Of a stretch of DNA of 45,803 nucleotides, positions 25,075 through 31,708 are shown piece after piece. The notes under the pieces were generated by a model that did no database searches, was not told the origin of the DNA, and saw only the letters and a list, made by a program, of their open reading frames with translations. Origin of the DNA: an uncultured Alistipes sp. GTDB lineage: Bacteria; Bacteroidota; Bacteroidia; Bacteroidales; Rikenellaceae. The translations under genes were made by a program, and so were the position numbers. The DNA is taken from contig CATKXN010000007.1 in NCBI GenBank assembly GCA_949840605.1, forward strand, positions 1 through 45,803. The letters are read 5' to 3'. Each line of letters starts with the position of its first letter. The stretch's first letter is position 1.

Positions 25075-26130
25075 ATGGCTAAATTCTTCTCAGACCGCGA
25101 GATACGCGCCGTGGCAGTATTCCTGCCGCTGGCCGGGCTGCTCGTCACGGCCCTGATGCTGGTGCGCCCGGCGGCCGACCCCGAGGCGGCCCGGCGAGCC
25201 GAAGCCGCGATGGAGATGCGCCGCGACAGCGTCGCGCCGAGGCCTTTCGACCCCAACACGGCGACGCTGGACGACCTGCTGGAGCTGGGACTTACGAAAT
25301 ACGAGGCCGTGAGCCTGCTGAAATACCGCGCCGCAGGCAAGGTGTTCCGCATTCCCGAAGACCTGGCGCTCTGCCACGGCATCGGCGACTCGCTCTACCG
25401 GCGGCTGGCGCCGTGGGTCCGCATCGGACGCAAATACGCCATCGCCCCGGAGGAATACCGCACGGGGCGCATCCTTCCCGAACCGCTGGCGCCCCGGCCG
25501 TTCCGCATCGACACCGTGAGCGCACGCTACCTGCGGGCCATCGGAGCCCTGTCGAAACGGCAGGCCGAAGCCTTCGTCCGCTGGCGCGACCTGCGCGGCA
25601 TCTACGACATGGAGGAGCTGCGCGACTGCTACGTCGTGAGCGATTCGGTGGCCGCGGCGCTCGAACCCTACGTCATCTTCCCCGAGCGGAAGCCCCATCC
25701 GACCGAAGAGCCCGTCGAGCTGAACTCGGCCGATTCGGCGGCCCTGCGCTCCGTTTCGGGCATCGGCCCCAAGACCGTCGGGGCGATCCTCGCCTACCGC
25801 GAACGGCTCGGAGGATTCCTCCGCGCGGAGCAGCTCGCCGAGGTTCCGGGAGTCACGGAACGCAACTATGAAAAAATTTTGAAACAAATTTACTGCGATA
25901 GTTGCAAAATTCGGAAAATTGATATTAACTTTGCAGGCCCGAAAGTGCTGGGAAGACATCCCTACATAGCACCGCAGGCATTACGAAAATTGCTGAAAGC
26001 AAGACAGTTGAAAGGAGGTTGGAGTACCGCTGAAGAATTAGTAGAACAACACATACTGACCCGCAGGGAGGCAGCACGGCTGGCTCCTTATCTGCAATTC
26101 GGGTCTGTCAGCGGACCTGCCGACGAGTAA
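25075..26130 (+). CDS. Membrane-anchored helix-hairpin-helix (ComEA-like) protein
   Basis: 351 residues. One membrane helix near the N-terminus (AVAVFLPLAGLLVTALMLV) and then three helix-hairpin-helix modules: ~56-115 (FDPNTATLDDLLELGL), ~140-200, and ~215-275 (VELNSADSAALRSVSGIGPKT). The C-terminal ~75 residues (KIDINFAGPKVLGRHPYI) look like a fourth, conserved module. HhH modules bind DNA without sequence preference; ComEA uses them to take up DNA, so an outward-facing DNA-binding role is plausible, not proven. The AT-rich stretch at 25870-25935 encodes KILKQIYCDSCKIRKIDINFAG and happens to contain a TAACTTTG box (25926-25933). Confidence 0.82.
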   Translation: MAKFFSDREIRAVAVFLPLAGLLVTALMLVRPAADPEAARRAEAAMEMRRDSVAPRPFDPNTATLDDLLELGLTKYEAVSLLKYRAAGKVFRIPEDLALCHGIGDSLYRRLAPWVRIGRKYAIAPEEYRTGRILPEPLAPRPFRIDTVSARYLRAIGALSKRQAEAFVRWRDLRGIYDMEELRDCYVVSDSVAAALEPYVIFPERKPHPTEEPVELNSADSAALRSVSGIGPKTVGAILAYRERLGGFLRAEQLAEVPGVTERNYEKILKQIYCDSCKIRKIDINFAGPKVLGRHPYIAPQALRKLLKARQLKGGWSTAEELVEQHILTRREAARLAPYLQFGSVSGPADE

Positions 26131-26222
26131 ACGGACCATTTCCGGGGAAAGGGCATCGAGGATGCACGCCCCGCAGACACGACAACGAACGAATTAAAAA
26201 ACAACAAAAAACTGAGAATACA

Positions 26223-26414
26223 ATGATTATCATGCCGGTAAAAGAGGGCGAAAACATCGAGCGCGCCCTGAAAAAGTTCAAACGCAAATACGAGCGCACG
26301 GGCGTCCTGAAGGAGCTCCGCCGCCGCCAGTACTTCACCAAGCCTTCGATCGCGAAGCGCGAGGCGATGCAGCACGCCGTATACGTGGAACATATGTACC
26401 GCGACGAGGAATAG
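26223..26414 (+). CDS. rpsU: Small ribosomal subunit protein bS21
   Basis: 63 residues: PVKEGENIERALKKFKRKYE at the N-terminus and a basic middle (KELRRRQYFTKPSIAKRE) are the bS21 pattern; the acidic tail is typical of Bacteroidales. It is a 30S protein near the anti-Shine-Dalgarno end of 16S rRNA. No Shine-Dalgarno is seen before its ATG. It could be read from the TAACTTTG box inside the preceding gene (25926), with a leader near 290 bases. A strong terminator follows. Confidence 0.93.
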   Translation: MIIMPVKEGENIERALKKFKRKYERTGVLKELRRRQYFTKPSIAKREAMQHAVYVEHMYRDEE

Positions 26415-26436
26415 CCCCTGCGGGGCCGACCGAAAA

Positions 26437-26474
26437 CGGGAACGTTCTTTCACGGAGCGTTCCCGATTTTTTTT
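26437..26474 (+). terminator. Intrinsic terminator of rpsU
   Basis: CGGGAACG (26437-26444) pairs with CGTTCCCG (26458-26465), followed by a run of eight T. Confidence 0.88.
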
Positions 26475-26518
26475 GCCGCACAATTCATCCGAAAGCACCG
26501 CTGGTCGGACTTTTTGTC

Positions 26519-26526
26519 TATATTTG
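26519..26526 (+). promoter_or_regulatory. -7 box before RNA-like element copy 1
   Basis: TATATTTG, 6 bases before the first conserved base of the element at 26533. The second copy has TACCTTTG at the same distance on the other strand, so the box is shared although the flanks differ. No clear -33. Confidence 0.5.
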
Positions 26527-26532
26527 CATTAC

Positions 26533-26743
26533 GTCCGCCATAGCGGGCCGCTTGACTACACTTGGAAATCTGGAAAATTTTTAGCAAGTGATTAAGCACA
26601 TATTCCTGCTGTTGCGGCGCCCGCGCCGGGACTGGCACGGGATATGATCCTACGTCACAACGGCGCGGGCTATATGTGCTTATTTCTTGCAAGGTTTACC
26701 AGAACCTCAGAGCGAATAAGTAACAGTAGTCCGCGTTCGTTTT
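26533..26743 (+). ncRNA. Candidate structured RNA, copy 1 (211 bases)
   Basis: Nearly identical in its middle ~110 bases to an inverted copy at 33102-33311 and equal in length. Predicted fold: a 5' hairpin CCGC-CATA-GCGG; UCUGG with CCAGA; then a long imperfect stem GCAAGTGATTAAGCACATAT with ATATGTGCTTATTTCTTGC; an inner stem CCCGCGCCG with CGGCGCGGG; and a small hairpin GGATATGATCC. Within the inner stem the copies differ at one base (C here, T there) that keeps pairing as G-U. Both copies share a -7 box 6 bases upstream and the same 3' end (GTAACAGTAGTCCGCG). The antisense reading frame shared by both copies differs at amino-acid-changing positions, so coding is not supported. No known RNA family is claimed. 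Confidence 0.5.
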
Positions 26744-26771
26744 ACGGACGCGCTGCAAAAAACGCCGCGCC

Positions 26772-27035
26772 ATGAATTCTTTCACCCATCCCTGCCGTTC
26801 CCGCACCAGTGACTTTTGCCGCGACGAAGAGCGTCTGCGGTTCGTGCTGCGCGCCTCGGGGCTTACGACCGGACAGTTCGCCCGCGAAATCGGGCTTCCC
26901 GACAGCGAACTTCTCTACCGGATCAAGGCCGGCAAGGCTCCGCTCGGATTCGAGATCGCCGAACGCATCCACCGCCGCTATCCACAGATCGACTCCTGCT
27001 GGCTGCTTACTGGGGAGGTTCGCGGAGCGCAATAG
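26772..27035 (+). CDS. Small HTH (Cro/CI-type) DNA-binding protein
   Basis: 87 residues. Residues ~20-82 fit a short helix-turn-helix of the XRE type: LRFVLRASGLTTGQFAREIG, then LPDSELLYRIKAGKAPLGFE and a helix ending in DSCWLLTGE. The WLLTGE ending is the usual end of phage CI-like DNA-binding domains, and here the protein stops where CI would continue into its dimer domain. It starts 28 bases after the RNA-like element and faces the larger repressor gene; a Cro-like opponent is possible but unproven. Confidence 0.65.
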   Translation: MNSFTHPCRSRTSDFCRDEERLRFVLRASGLTTGQFAREIGLPDSELLYRIKAGKAPLGFEIAERIHRRYPQIDSCWLLTGEVRGAQ

Positions 27036-27112
27036 GGCGGGCGGCAAAAGGACGGATACCGCGGGCGTATTGAATTGCCTCGCTTCGTTTCGGCGATCCG
27101 ATCCTGGCGGCG

Positions 27113-27232
27113 GCAGCGAAAAATCGCGTCGCATAGCGATCCCGGAAACAGTGGGGGAGCGACATTGCGTGTAAAGCCGCTGTCGCTCCCCATTGATTTC
27201 CGGCAATCGGAGATTGCGCGATTTTTCGTTGC
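27113..27232. repeat. 120-bp nested palindrome
   Basis: Three pairs of arms nest in order: GCAGCGAAAAATCGCG (27113-27128) with CGCGATTTTTCGTTGC (27217-27232), one mismatch; CCGGAAA (27142-27148) with TTTCCGG (27197-27203), exact; GGGGAGCGACA (27154-27164) with TGTCGCTCCCC (27181-27191), exact. It fills the space between two convergent regulator genes and ends 6 bases before the repressor stop codon. It could end both transcripts, or be a mobile palindromic element or a DNA target. Confidence 0.75.
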
Positions 27233-27237
27233 TCTTG

Positions 27238-27909
27238 CTAACGGATGGAGTTCATCCTGATGCTCGCCTTGACGAGCGCGATGGCGCGGATGCGCGCGAT
27301 CTCCACCTCCTTGTCGGCGTGGTGGACGTTCTGGCTCACGAGTTTCACGTAGCCTTCCCGGTCGGATTTCTGGATGTATTTCACCGTCACGTACTCCTCG
27401 CCGTCGATGTCGATCGACAGCAGGTACATGTCGCCCCAGAAGATGTCGTCGATGGCGTGCAGCTGCTTGTAGAGCACGATGTCGCCGCTCTTCAGCAGCG
27501 GGTACATCGAGTCCCCGACGATGTAGATCGCTCCGTCGCACTTCGGGAGGTTGGGGATGTGGATGAAGTTGACGGGTTTGGTCTGCGTCCGGTCGGAGAA
27601 CAGAGGCACCAGCCCCGCCGTGCCCTCGATCGAATAGAGGGGCACGCTCTGCAGAGGCAGCGAATTGTCCGTGCGGCGCATGTAGGCCGTCAGGTCGGGT
27701 TCGGCGTTGAACATGCTGCCCTTGCCGGTTTCGAGCCATTCGGGGTTCACGTTCAAATCCTGAACCAGGATGTTGCGGTTGCGGGTCGAGAGGCCCGCCT
27801 TGCCGGTTTCGATCATCGAGAGCGCTGCTTTGCCGATCCCAAGTCGCTGTGCCAGCTGCTCTTGCGTCAGGCCGAGCTGTTTGCGCATCAGTTTTACCCG
27901 TTCGTTCAT
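27238..27909 (-). CDS. Phage-type repressor, HTH plus S24 self-cleaving domain
   Basis: 223 residues. An XRE HTH occupies ~3-60 (MRKQLGLTQEQLAQRLGIGK; NPEWLETGKG at its end). An S24/LexA-like domain (~85-215) has the candidate cleavage site Ala98-Gly99 (IEGTAGLVPL), the nucleophile Ser134 (YIVGDSMYPLLKSGD) and general base Lys177 (EEYVTVKYIQ). All residues needed for RecA-stimulated self-cleavage are present, so it should be an SOS-sensitive repressor like lambda CI. It is divergent from the 95-aa gene and the terminase gene; their promoters overlap (27956-28023). Confidence 0.9.
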   Translation of the reverse strand: MNERVKLMRKQLGLTQEQLAQRLGIGKAALSMIETGKAGLSTRNRNILVQDLNVNPEWLETGKGSMFNAEPDLTAYMRRTDNSLPLQSVPLYSIEGTAGLVPLFSDRTQTKPVNFIHIPNLPKCDGAIYIVGDSMYPLLKSGDIVLYKQLHAIDDIFWGDMYLLSIDIDGEEYVTVKYIQKSDREGYVKLVSQNVHHADKEVEIARIRAIALVKASIRMNSIR

Positions 27910-27931
27910 GGCTTTTGTATTGGAATTATTG

Positions 27932-27967
27932 ATATCGAAAATTTGTAATTTCGTATTGAAAATTCAA
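27932..27967. promoter_or_regulatory. Candidate repressor operators
   Basis: Two adjacent inverted repeats: ATATCGAAA (27932-27940) with TTTCGTAT (27949-27956), and the perfect 12-base palindrome TTGAAAATTCAA (27956-27967). The second covers the -33 TTG of the rightward promoter, so a bound repressor would block rightward transcription. Confidence 0.45.
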
Positions 27968-27985
27968 ATATTGAACTTATCTTTG
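27956..27985 (+). promoter_or_regulatory. Rightward promoter of the 95-aa gene and terminase
   Basis: TTG (27956-27958), 19 bases, TATCTTTG (27978-27985). A transcript from here must cross the -7 and -33 elements of the leftward promoter. Confidence 0.6.
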
Positions 27986-27990
27986 TCCTG

Positions 27991-28023
27991 CAAAGTTAAA
28001 CAATTTATTTTGATTCCTGCAAA
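27991..28023 (-). promoter_or_regulatory. Leftward promoter of the repressor gene
   Basis: On the minus strand TTTG (28023-28020), 21 bases, TAACTTTG (27998-27991). Its -7 box lies 5 bases from the -7 box of the rightward promoter, face to face. RNA polymerase cannot use both at the same time. Repressor leader ~75 bases. Confidence 0.6.
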
Positions 28024-28050
28024 CAATTTCCAAAAAACTATTTATAATCA

Positions 28051-28338
28051 ATGATCTATTCGGTTTCATCGGAACTTTACCTGGAGGTGGCCGCGCGTCT
28101 GGCGGAGGCCATCGGGGGCGGAAGTTACTTTTCGGGTTCGCTCGCCTTCCCTTTCGGCGGCACGGAATGCCGGCTGACGGCCTCGGTGATCGTCTACCGG
28201 CGGGTCGAACGCCTGCCCGAGGGCGACCGGGATGCGATCGCCGACCTGGTGCCCGTGTGGTGGGAGTTTCACACCGCGGGCGACGGCGGCGAGGTGCTCA
28301 ACGACTTCTCGTTCTCCGAACTGCGGACGTATCTCTGA
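28051..28338 (+). CDS. Protein of unknown function, 95 residues
   Basis: Not recognised as a named family. It has an alternating strand/helix pattern: a helix ELYLEVAARLAEAIG, then SYFSGSLAFPFGGTECRLTASVIVYRRVE, then a Trp-rich VPVWWEFHTAGDGGEVLNDFSFSELRTYL. No signal peptide or membrane helix. From memory, similar small proteins with a PVWWEF-type segment occur near Bacteroidales mobile genes, but this was not searched. It is the first gene of the rightward unit controlled by the repressor and precedes the terminase. Confidence 0.7.
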   Translation: MIYSVSSELYLEVAARLAEAIGGGSYFSGSLAFPFGGTECRLTASVIVYRRVERLPEGDRDAIADLVPVWWEFHTAGDGGEVLNDFSFSELRTYL

Positions 28339-28462
28339 CGCTCCGCCCGCACCCCGGCCCCATCCTTTCCCGGCACGGCGCTGCCGCCGGGGTGCAACCC
28401 GCAAAAAAACTGCCCGCCGCGGCGCCGCGCAAGGGTTTTTCTATTACAAACAACTTTTCAAG

Positions 28463-29980
28463 ATGGTTAAAACGACCGAACCGACCTCTGCGGAAACAGC
28501 TTCCGCAGAGGTTTTTATGACTGGCGGGACGGCGTCTCCGAACAATGCCGGCGAGTTGCCGGCTGCCGCCGCGCCTCCCTCCTTCGCCGACTTCGCGCTC
28601 GGGGTCTATCCCTTTCTCGAACTGCAGCCATTCCACCGGACCTATTACCGCGTGCTGGAAGCCTTCGCCGCGGGGCGCATCCGGCGGCTGATCGTCACCA
28701 TGCCGCCCCAGCACGGCAAGAGCGTCGGGGCCACGACCCTGCTTCCGGCCTACGTGCTGGGGCTGGACCCCGACCTGCGGGTCGCCGTGGCCTCCTATTC
28801 GGGTTCGCTGGCCTCGAAGTTCAACCGTCGCGTGCAGCGCATCATCGAATCGCGGGAGTACGCCGCCTTTTTCCCCGGCACCGCCATCAAGCAGGGGGCG
28901 AAGCCCGCCGGCTACATCCGCACGGCCGACGAGGTCGAGATCATCGGCCGCCGCGGCGGACTGCTCTCCGTCGGACGCGAGGGGTCGCTGACGGGCAACC
29001 GCGTGGACTGCTTCGTGCTGGACGACCTCTATAAAGACGCCCTCGAAGCCAATTCGCCGCTCGTCCGCGCCAATTGCTGGGAGTGGTACACCTCGGTGGT
29101 GAGGACCCGCATGCACAACGCCTCGCGCGAACTGATCGTCTTCACGCGCTGGCACGAGGAGGACCTGATCGGCACCCTCGCGGCCCGCGAGCCGGTCGAG
29201 GAGCTGCGCGAGTGGCCGCAACTGGAGAGTCTGCCCGCCGATAGGTGGCTGCACCTCAATTTCGAGGCCCTGAAAAGCGGTCCGCCCACCGGCATCGACC
29301 CCCGGCAGCCCGGCGAAGCGCTGTGGGAGGAGCAGCACGGAGCGGTTCTGCTGGCGGCCAAACGGCGGCTGGACCCCCTGCAGTTCGAAGCGATGTACCA
29401 GGGACATCCCTCGTCCCGCGAGGGACTGCTCTACGGGCTGAATTTCGCCGAGTACGACGATCTTCCGCACGAGATCGTCCGCCGCGCCAACTACACCGAT
29501 ACGGCCGACACGGGCGACGACTATCTCTGCTCGCTCTGCTATGCCGTCGATGCCGACGGGGTGATCTACATCACCGATGCGGTCTATTCGCGCGAACCGA
29601 TGGAGGTGACCGAACCGCTTGTGGGGGAGGCGTTAGTGCGCTCCGACACGCGGCTGGCGGCCGTCGAGAGCAACAACGGCGGCCGCGGCTTCGCCCGGGC
29701 CGTGCAGGCGCTGGCGCCGGGCGTCCGGGTCGAGTGGTTCCACCAGGGCGCCAACAAGGAGGCCCGCATCCTCTCCAACTCGGCCACGGCGCTGCATCTC
29801 CTGCGGTGGCCCCGGGGGTGGAACCTCCGCTGGCCCGAGCTGTACGCCCACCTGACGACCTACCGGCGGAAAGTCCGCGCCAACCGCTGGCACGACGCCG
29901 CCGACGTCGTGACGGGCATCGTCGAGCGCGAGGCCGCCGGCCGCGACCGGAAACGGGTCCGGGGCGTGCGGTTTATGTGA
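28463..29980 (+). CDS. Phage terminase large subunit, intact but without other phage genes
   Basis: 505 residues. The ATPase part has Walker A PPQHGKSV (~81-88) and Walker B CFVLDDLYKD (~183-192), with FTRWHEEDLIG as motif III/coupling region. The RNase H-like nuclease part follows (~345-490): an acidic first strand (DTADTGDDYLCSLCYAVDADG), Glu402 in AAVESNNGG and Asp478 in HDAADVVTG. Terminase packages phage DNA into procapsids and cuts it. No portal, capsid, protease, tail or small terminase gene lies in the window. The upstream ATG (28463) is used here, but a hairpin with a T run ends exactly at the next in-frame ATG (28517), which is a credible alternative start removing 18 poorly ordered residues. 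Confidence 0.88.
   Translation: MVKTTEPTSAETASAEVFMTGGTASPNNAGELPAAAAPPSFADFALGVYPFLELQPFHRTYYRVLEAFAAGRIRRLIVTMPPQHGKSVGATTLLPAYVLGLDPDLRVAVASYSGSLASKFNRRVQRIIESREYAAFFPGTAIKQGAKPAGYIRTADEVEIIGRRGGLLSVGREGSLTGNRVDCFVLDDLYKDALEANSPLVRANCWEWYTSVVRTRMHNASRELIVFTRWHEEDLIGTLAAREPVEELREWPQLESLPADRWLHLNFEALKSGPPTGIDPRQPGEALWEEQHGAVLLAAKRRLDPLQFEAMYQGHPSSREGLLYGLNFAEYDDLPHEIVRRANYTDTADTGDDYLCSLCYAVDADGVIYITDAVYSREPMEVTEPLVGEALVRSDTRLAAVESNNGGRGFARAVQALAPGVRVEWFHQGANKEARILSNSATALHLLRWPRGWNLRWPELYAHLTTYRRKVRANRWHDAADVVTGIVEREAAGRDRKRVRGVRFM
28484..28516 (+). terminator. Terminator-like hairpin at the head of the terminase gene
   Basis: CCTCTGCGGAA and TTCCGCAGAGG (ending at 28511) form a perfect 11-bp stem with a 5-base loop, followed by TTTTT and then directly ATG (28517). 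Position and form suggest an attenuator or end of the transcript of the 95-aa gene, which would separate it from the terminase gene. Confidence 0.6.
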
Positions 29981-30028
29981 TCCGCCGCCGGAACGCACGA
30001 GTTTCTCCGGCAGCCCGTGCGGATGCGG

Positions 30029-30066
30029 AAAAGCCCTGGTTTCCCATCTGGAAACCAGGGCTTTTT
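30029..30066. terminator. Strong bidirectional terminator after the terminase gene
   Basis: AAAAGCCCTGGTTTCC (30029-30044) and GGAAACCAGGGCTTTT (from 30050) form a perfect stem with A and T runs on both sides. It lies between the terminase gene (+) and the lipoprotein gene (-) and seals the rightward unit. Confidence 0.88.
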
Positions 30067-30167
30067 CAGATAAACGGGACGGTTCGGATGAACGGGCGGT
30101 TCGGCCGGCCTCCTTTGTCGGGGAGATCCCCACCGGCCGCGTACCCGTTGCGTCTCCGTCCCGTCGA

Positions 30168-31418
30168 TCATTCGGCTTTCCGGGGCTGCATGAAATTGAG
30201 CGCGATCCCGAACGCATCGGTGTTCTCTTTCCAGATGGTCTCGAATCCGGCGAAATTCTCGATTTGCAGCATCATGAGGAGCATGCCGATCATCTGGACC
30301 GTCTCGTCCTCCGGGTTCTCCTTTTTCATTTGGGCGATCATTTCATCGATCTTCGGGAGTGCCGGCAGCAGCGCCGTGACGAACGGGGCGGCCATCTCCT
30401 TGTCGATGTAGATTTTCAGTGCGCCGTCGCTCGCCGCGTATTTCAGCGGGATGCCGGCGTTCATCCACTCCATGACGGTGGGCAGCAGGGGTGTGATGTC
30501 GATGCCGAATTCGGACAGTGCGCCGATGATCTCCGTCAGAGCCTCCGTGTCGGGAGCCGTGCCGCCGTTGTCCTCGCCGACCTGTCCGAGAATGGCGCCG
30601 ATGCTGGGTACGACGCGGAGGCAGCCGTCCTTGACATACCAGAAAGCCAGGTTTTTCGGCGAACTCAGCCATTCGTTGTTATGTATATCGCTCCAGAGGG
30701 CGTATTTTTCGTCTTCGGAGTAGGACATCGAGTTCAGTACATCGGCGATGTCGGGGGACCCAGTCCAGTATTTGGCGGTGATGTTGCCGTCGGCCGAGAA
30801 AGTCACCTGGTTCAGGTATTGGAAGAGAAACGCGCTGCCGAACGTGGAGACGATCGTCGCCAGGAATTCCGCATTGGGCTTGGCCGCATCGAGGGCGCTC
30901 CAGTCCATCCAGACCGGACCCGTGGCCAGCGTGCCGTCTTCGGCCACCTCCGACTGGTATTGCAGGGCCCAGTTTCCCGTCAGTCCGCCCTGGGCATCGG
31001 CGCTCAGCGCGGAGGTGAGCGTCAGCGAAACTTTACCTTCGGGAGTGATGTTGCCCCGTGCCGCGAGGTTGATGATTATCGGTTCTGCGGCTGCGGACCG
31101 CATGGCCGGACCTGTCGTCAGGCCCTTTTCGCCGGAGATGTCGAACGACCCGTCGGGTTTTTCTGACAGCGCGACGGCCATCGAGACCTCCGCATAACCG
31201 GGCAGTACGCCGGTCAGCAGCAGCGTGCCCTGGGTGGCGCTCGAAGCGGTCAGCTGCACGCTTCCGGAGTTGGCGTCTCCGTTGACGGTCAGCGTGGCGT
31301 CCGCGCCCGTGATGGGGGCGGTGGGAAGTTGTTTCCAGGCGGGAGTTTCCCCGTCGTCGTCGCAGGCCGTGAACGACAGCGCTGCGGCCATGACCAGTAA
31401 GGTTAAGATTTTTTTCAT
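30168..31418 (-). CDS. Bacteroidota lipoprotein of unassigned family (DUF4925-like at best)
   Basis: 416 residues from the ATG at 31418. A lipoprotein signal peptide ends at Cys19 (LSFTAC), followed at once by three Asp; acidic residues after the cysteine are the known surface-export signal in Bacteroidetes lipoproteins, so it may face outward. The mature part has a Ser/Thr-rich beta region with repeated 'LTL-S' strands (~35-150), a middle rich in aromatic residues (KYWTGSPDIADVLNSMSYSEDEKY) and a helical C-terminus (LLPALPKIDEMIAQMKKENP). It resembles gut Bacteroidetes DUF lipoproteins of ~400 residues; exact family uncertain. It has its own promoter and shares the terminator at 30029-30066. 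Confidence 0.8.
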   Translation of the reverse strand: MKKILTLLVMAAALSFTACDDDGETPAWKQLPTAPITGADATLTVNGDANSGSVQLTASSATQGTLLLTGVLPGYAEVSMAVALSEKPDGSFDISGEKGLTTGPAMRSAAAEPIIINLAARGNITPEGKVSLTLTSALSADAQGGLTGNWALQYQSEVAEDGTLATGPVWMDWSALDAAKPNAEFLATIVSTFGSAFLFQYLNQVTFSADGNITAKYWTGSPDIADVLNSMSYSEDEKYALWSDIHNNEWLSSPKNLAFWYVKDGCLRVVPSIGAILGQVGEDNGGTAPDTEALTEIIGALSEFGIDITPLLPTVMEWMNAGIPLKYAASDGALKIYIDKEMAAPFVTALLPALPKIDEMIAQMKKENPEDETVQMIGMLLMMLQIENFAGFETIWKENTDAFGIALNFMQPRKAE

Positions 31419-31459
31419 TTGTTTGAATTTAGTAAAGGAAGTGCTTTTCCCTTTTGTGT

Positions 31460-31491
31460 CAAAGGTAGTTAGCCCTCGTGTGCCGGGCAAA
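31460..31491 (-). promoter_or_regulatory. Promoter of the lipoprotein gene
   Basis: On the minus strand TTTG (31491-31488), 20 bases, TACCTTTG (31467-31460): full match. Leader about 35 bases. The stretch 31500-31690 beyond it shows nothing else recognisable. Confidence 0.65.
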
Positions 31492-31708
31492 TAAATTCAT
31501 CGGAGGAGGGTATTTTCATCACGAACGCAGGGTTTTCAATTACGGCGCGTTTTCCGGGCCCCGCGACGGGCTTCGCCGGGCGTCCGGACGCTGTCTCGCA
31601 GGCGGGTAATGTGAAGCCTGCGTTAAATATGTTCCCGCGCGGAACCAAACGAACCGTTTTTCCGTACCTTAGCTGCGGTAATGTAACCGAATTTTGACAA
31701 TAAACGGA

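Noticed and set aside
25902..25933. TTG-N21-TAACTTTG inside the helix-hairpin-helix gene as a sure rpsU promoter
   Set aside because: It fits the consensus, but the same bases encode the conserved DINFAG segment, so it may be coincidence; not called as a separate feature.
26450..26692. An 80-residue frame antisense to RNA-like element copy 1, shared with copy 2 (33056-33292)
   Set aside because: The shared peptide differs at amino-acid-changing sites while predicted RNA stems are kept, and it lacks a plausible start in both copies.
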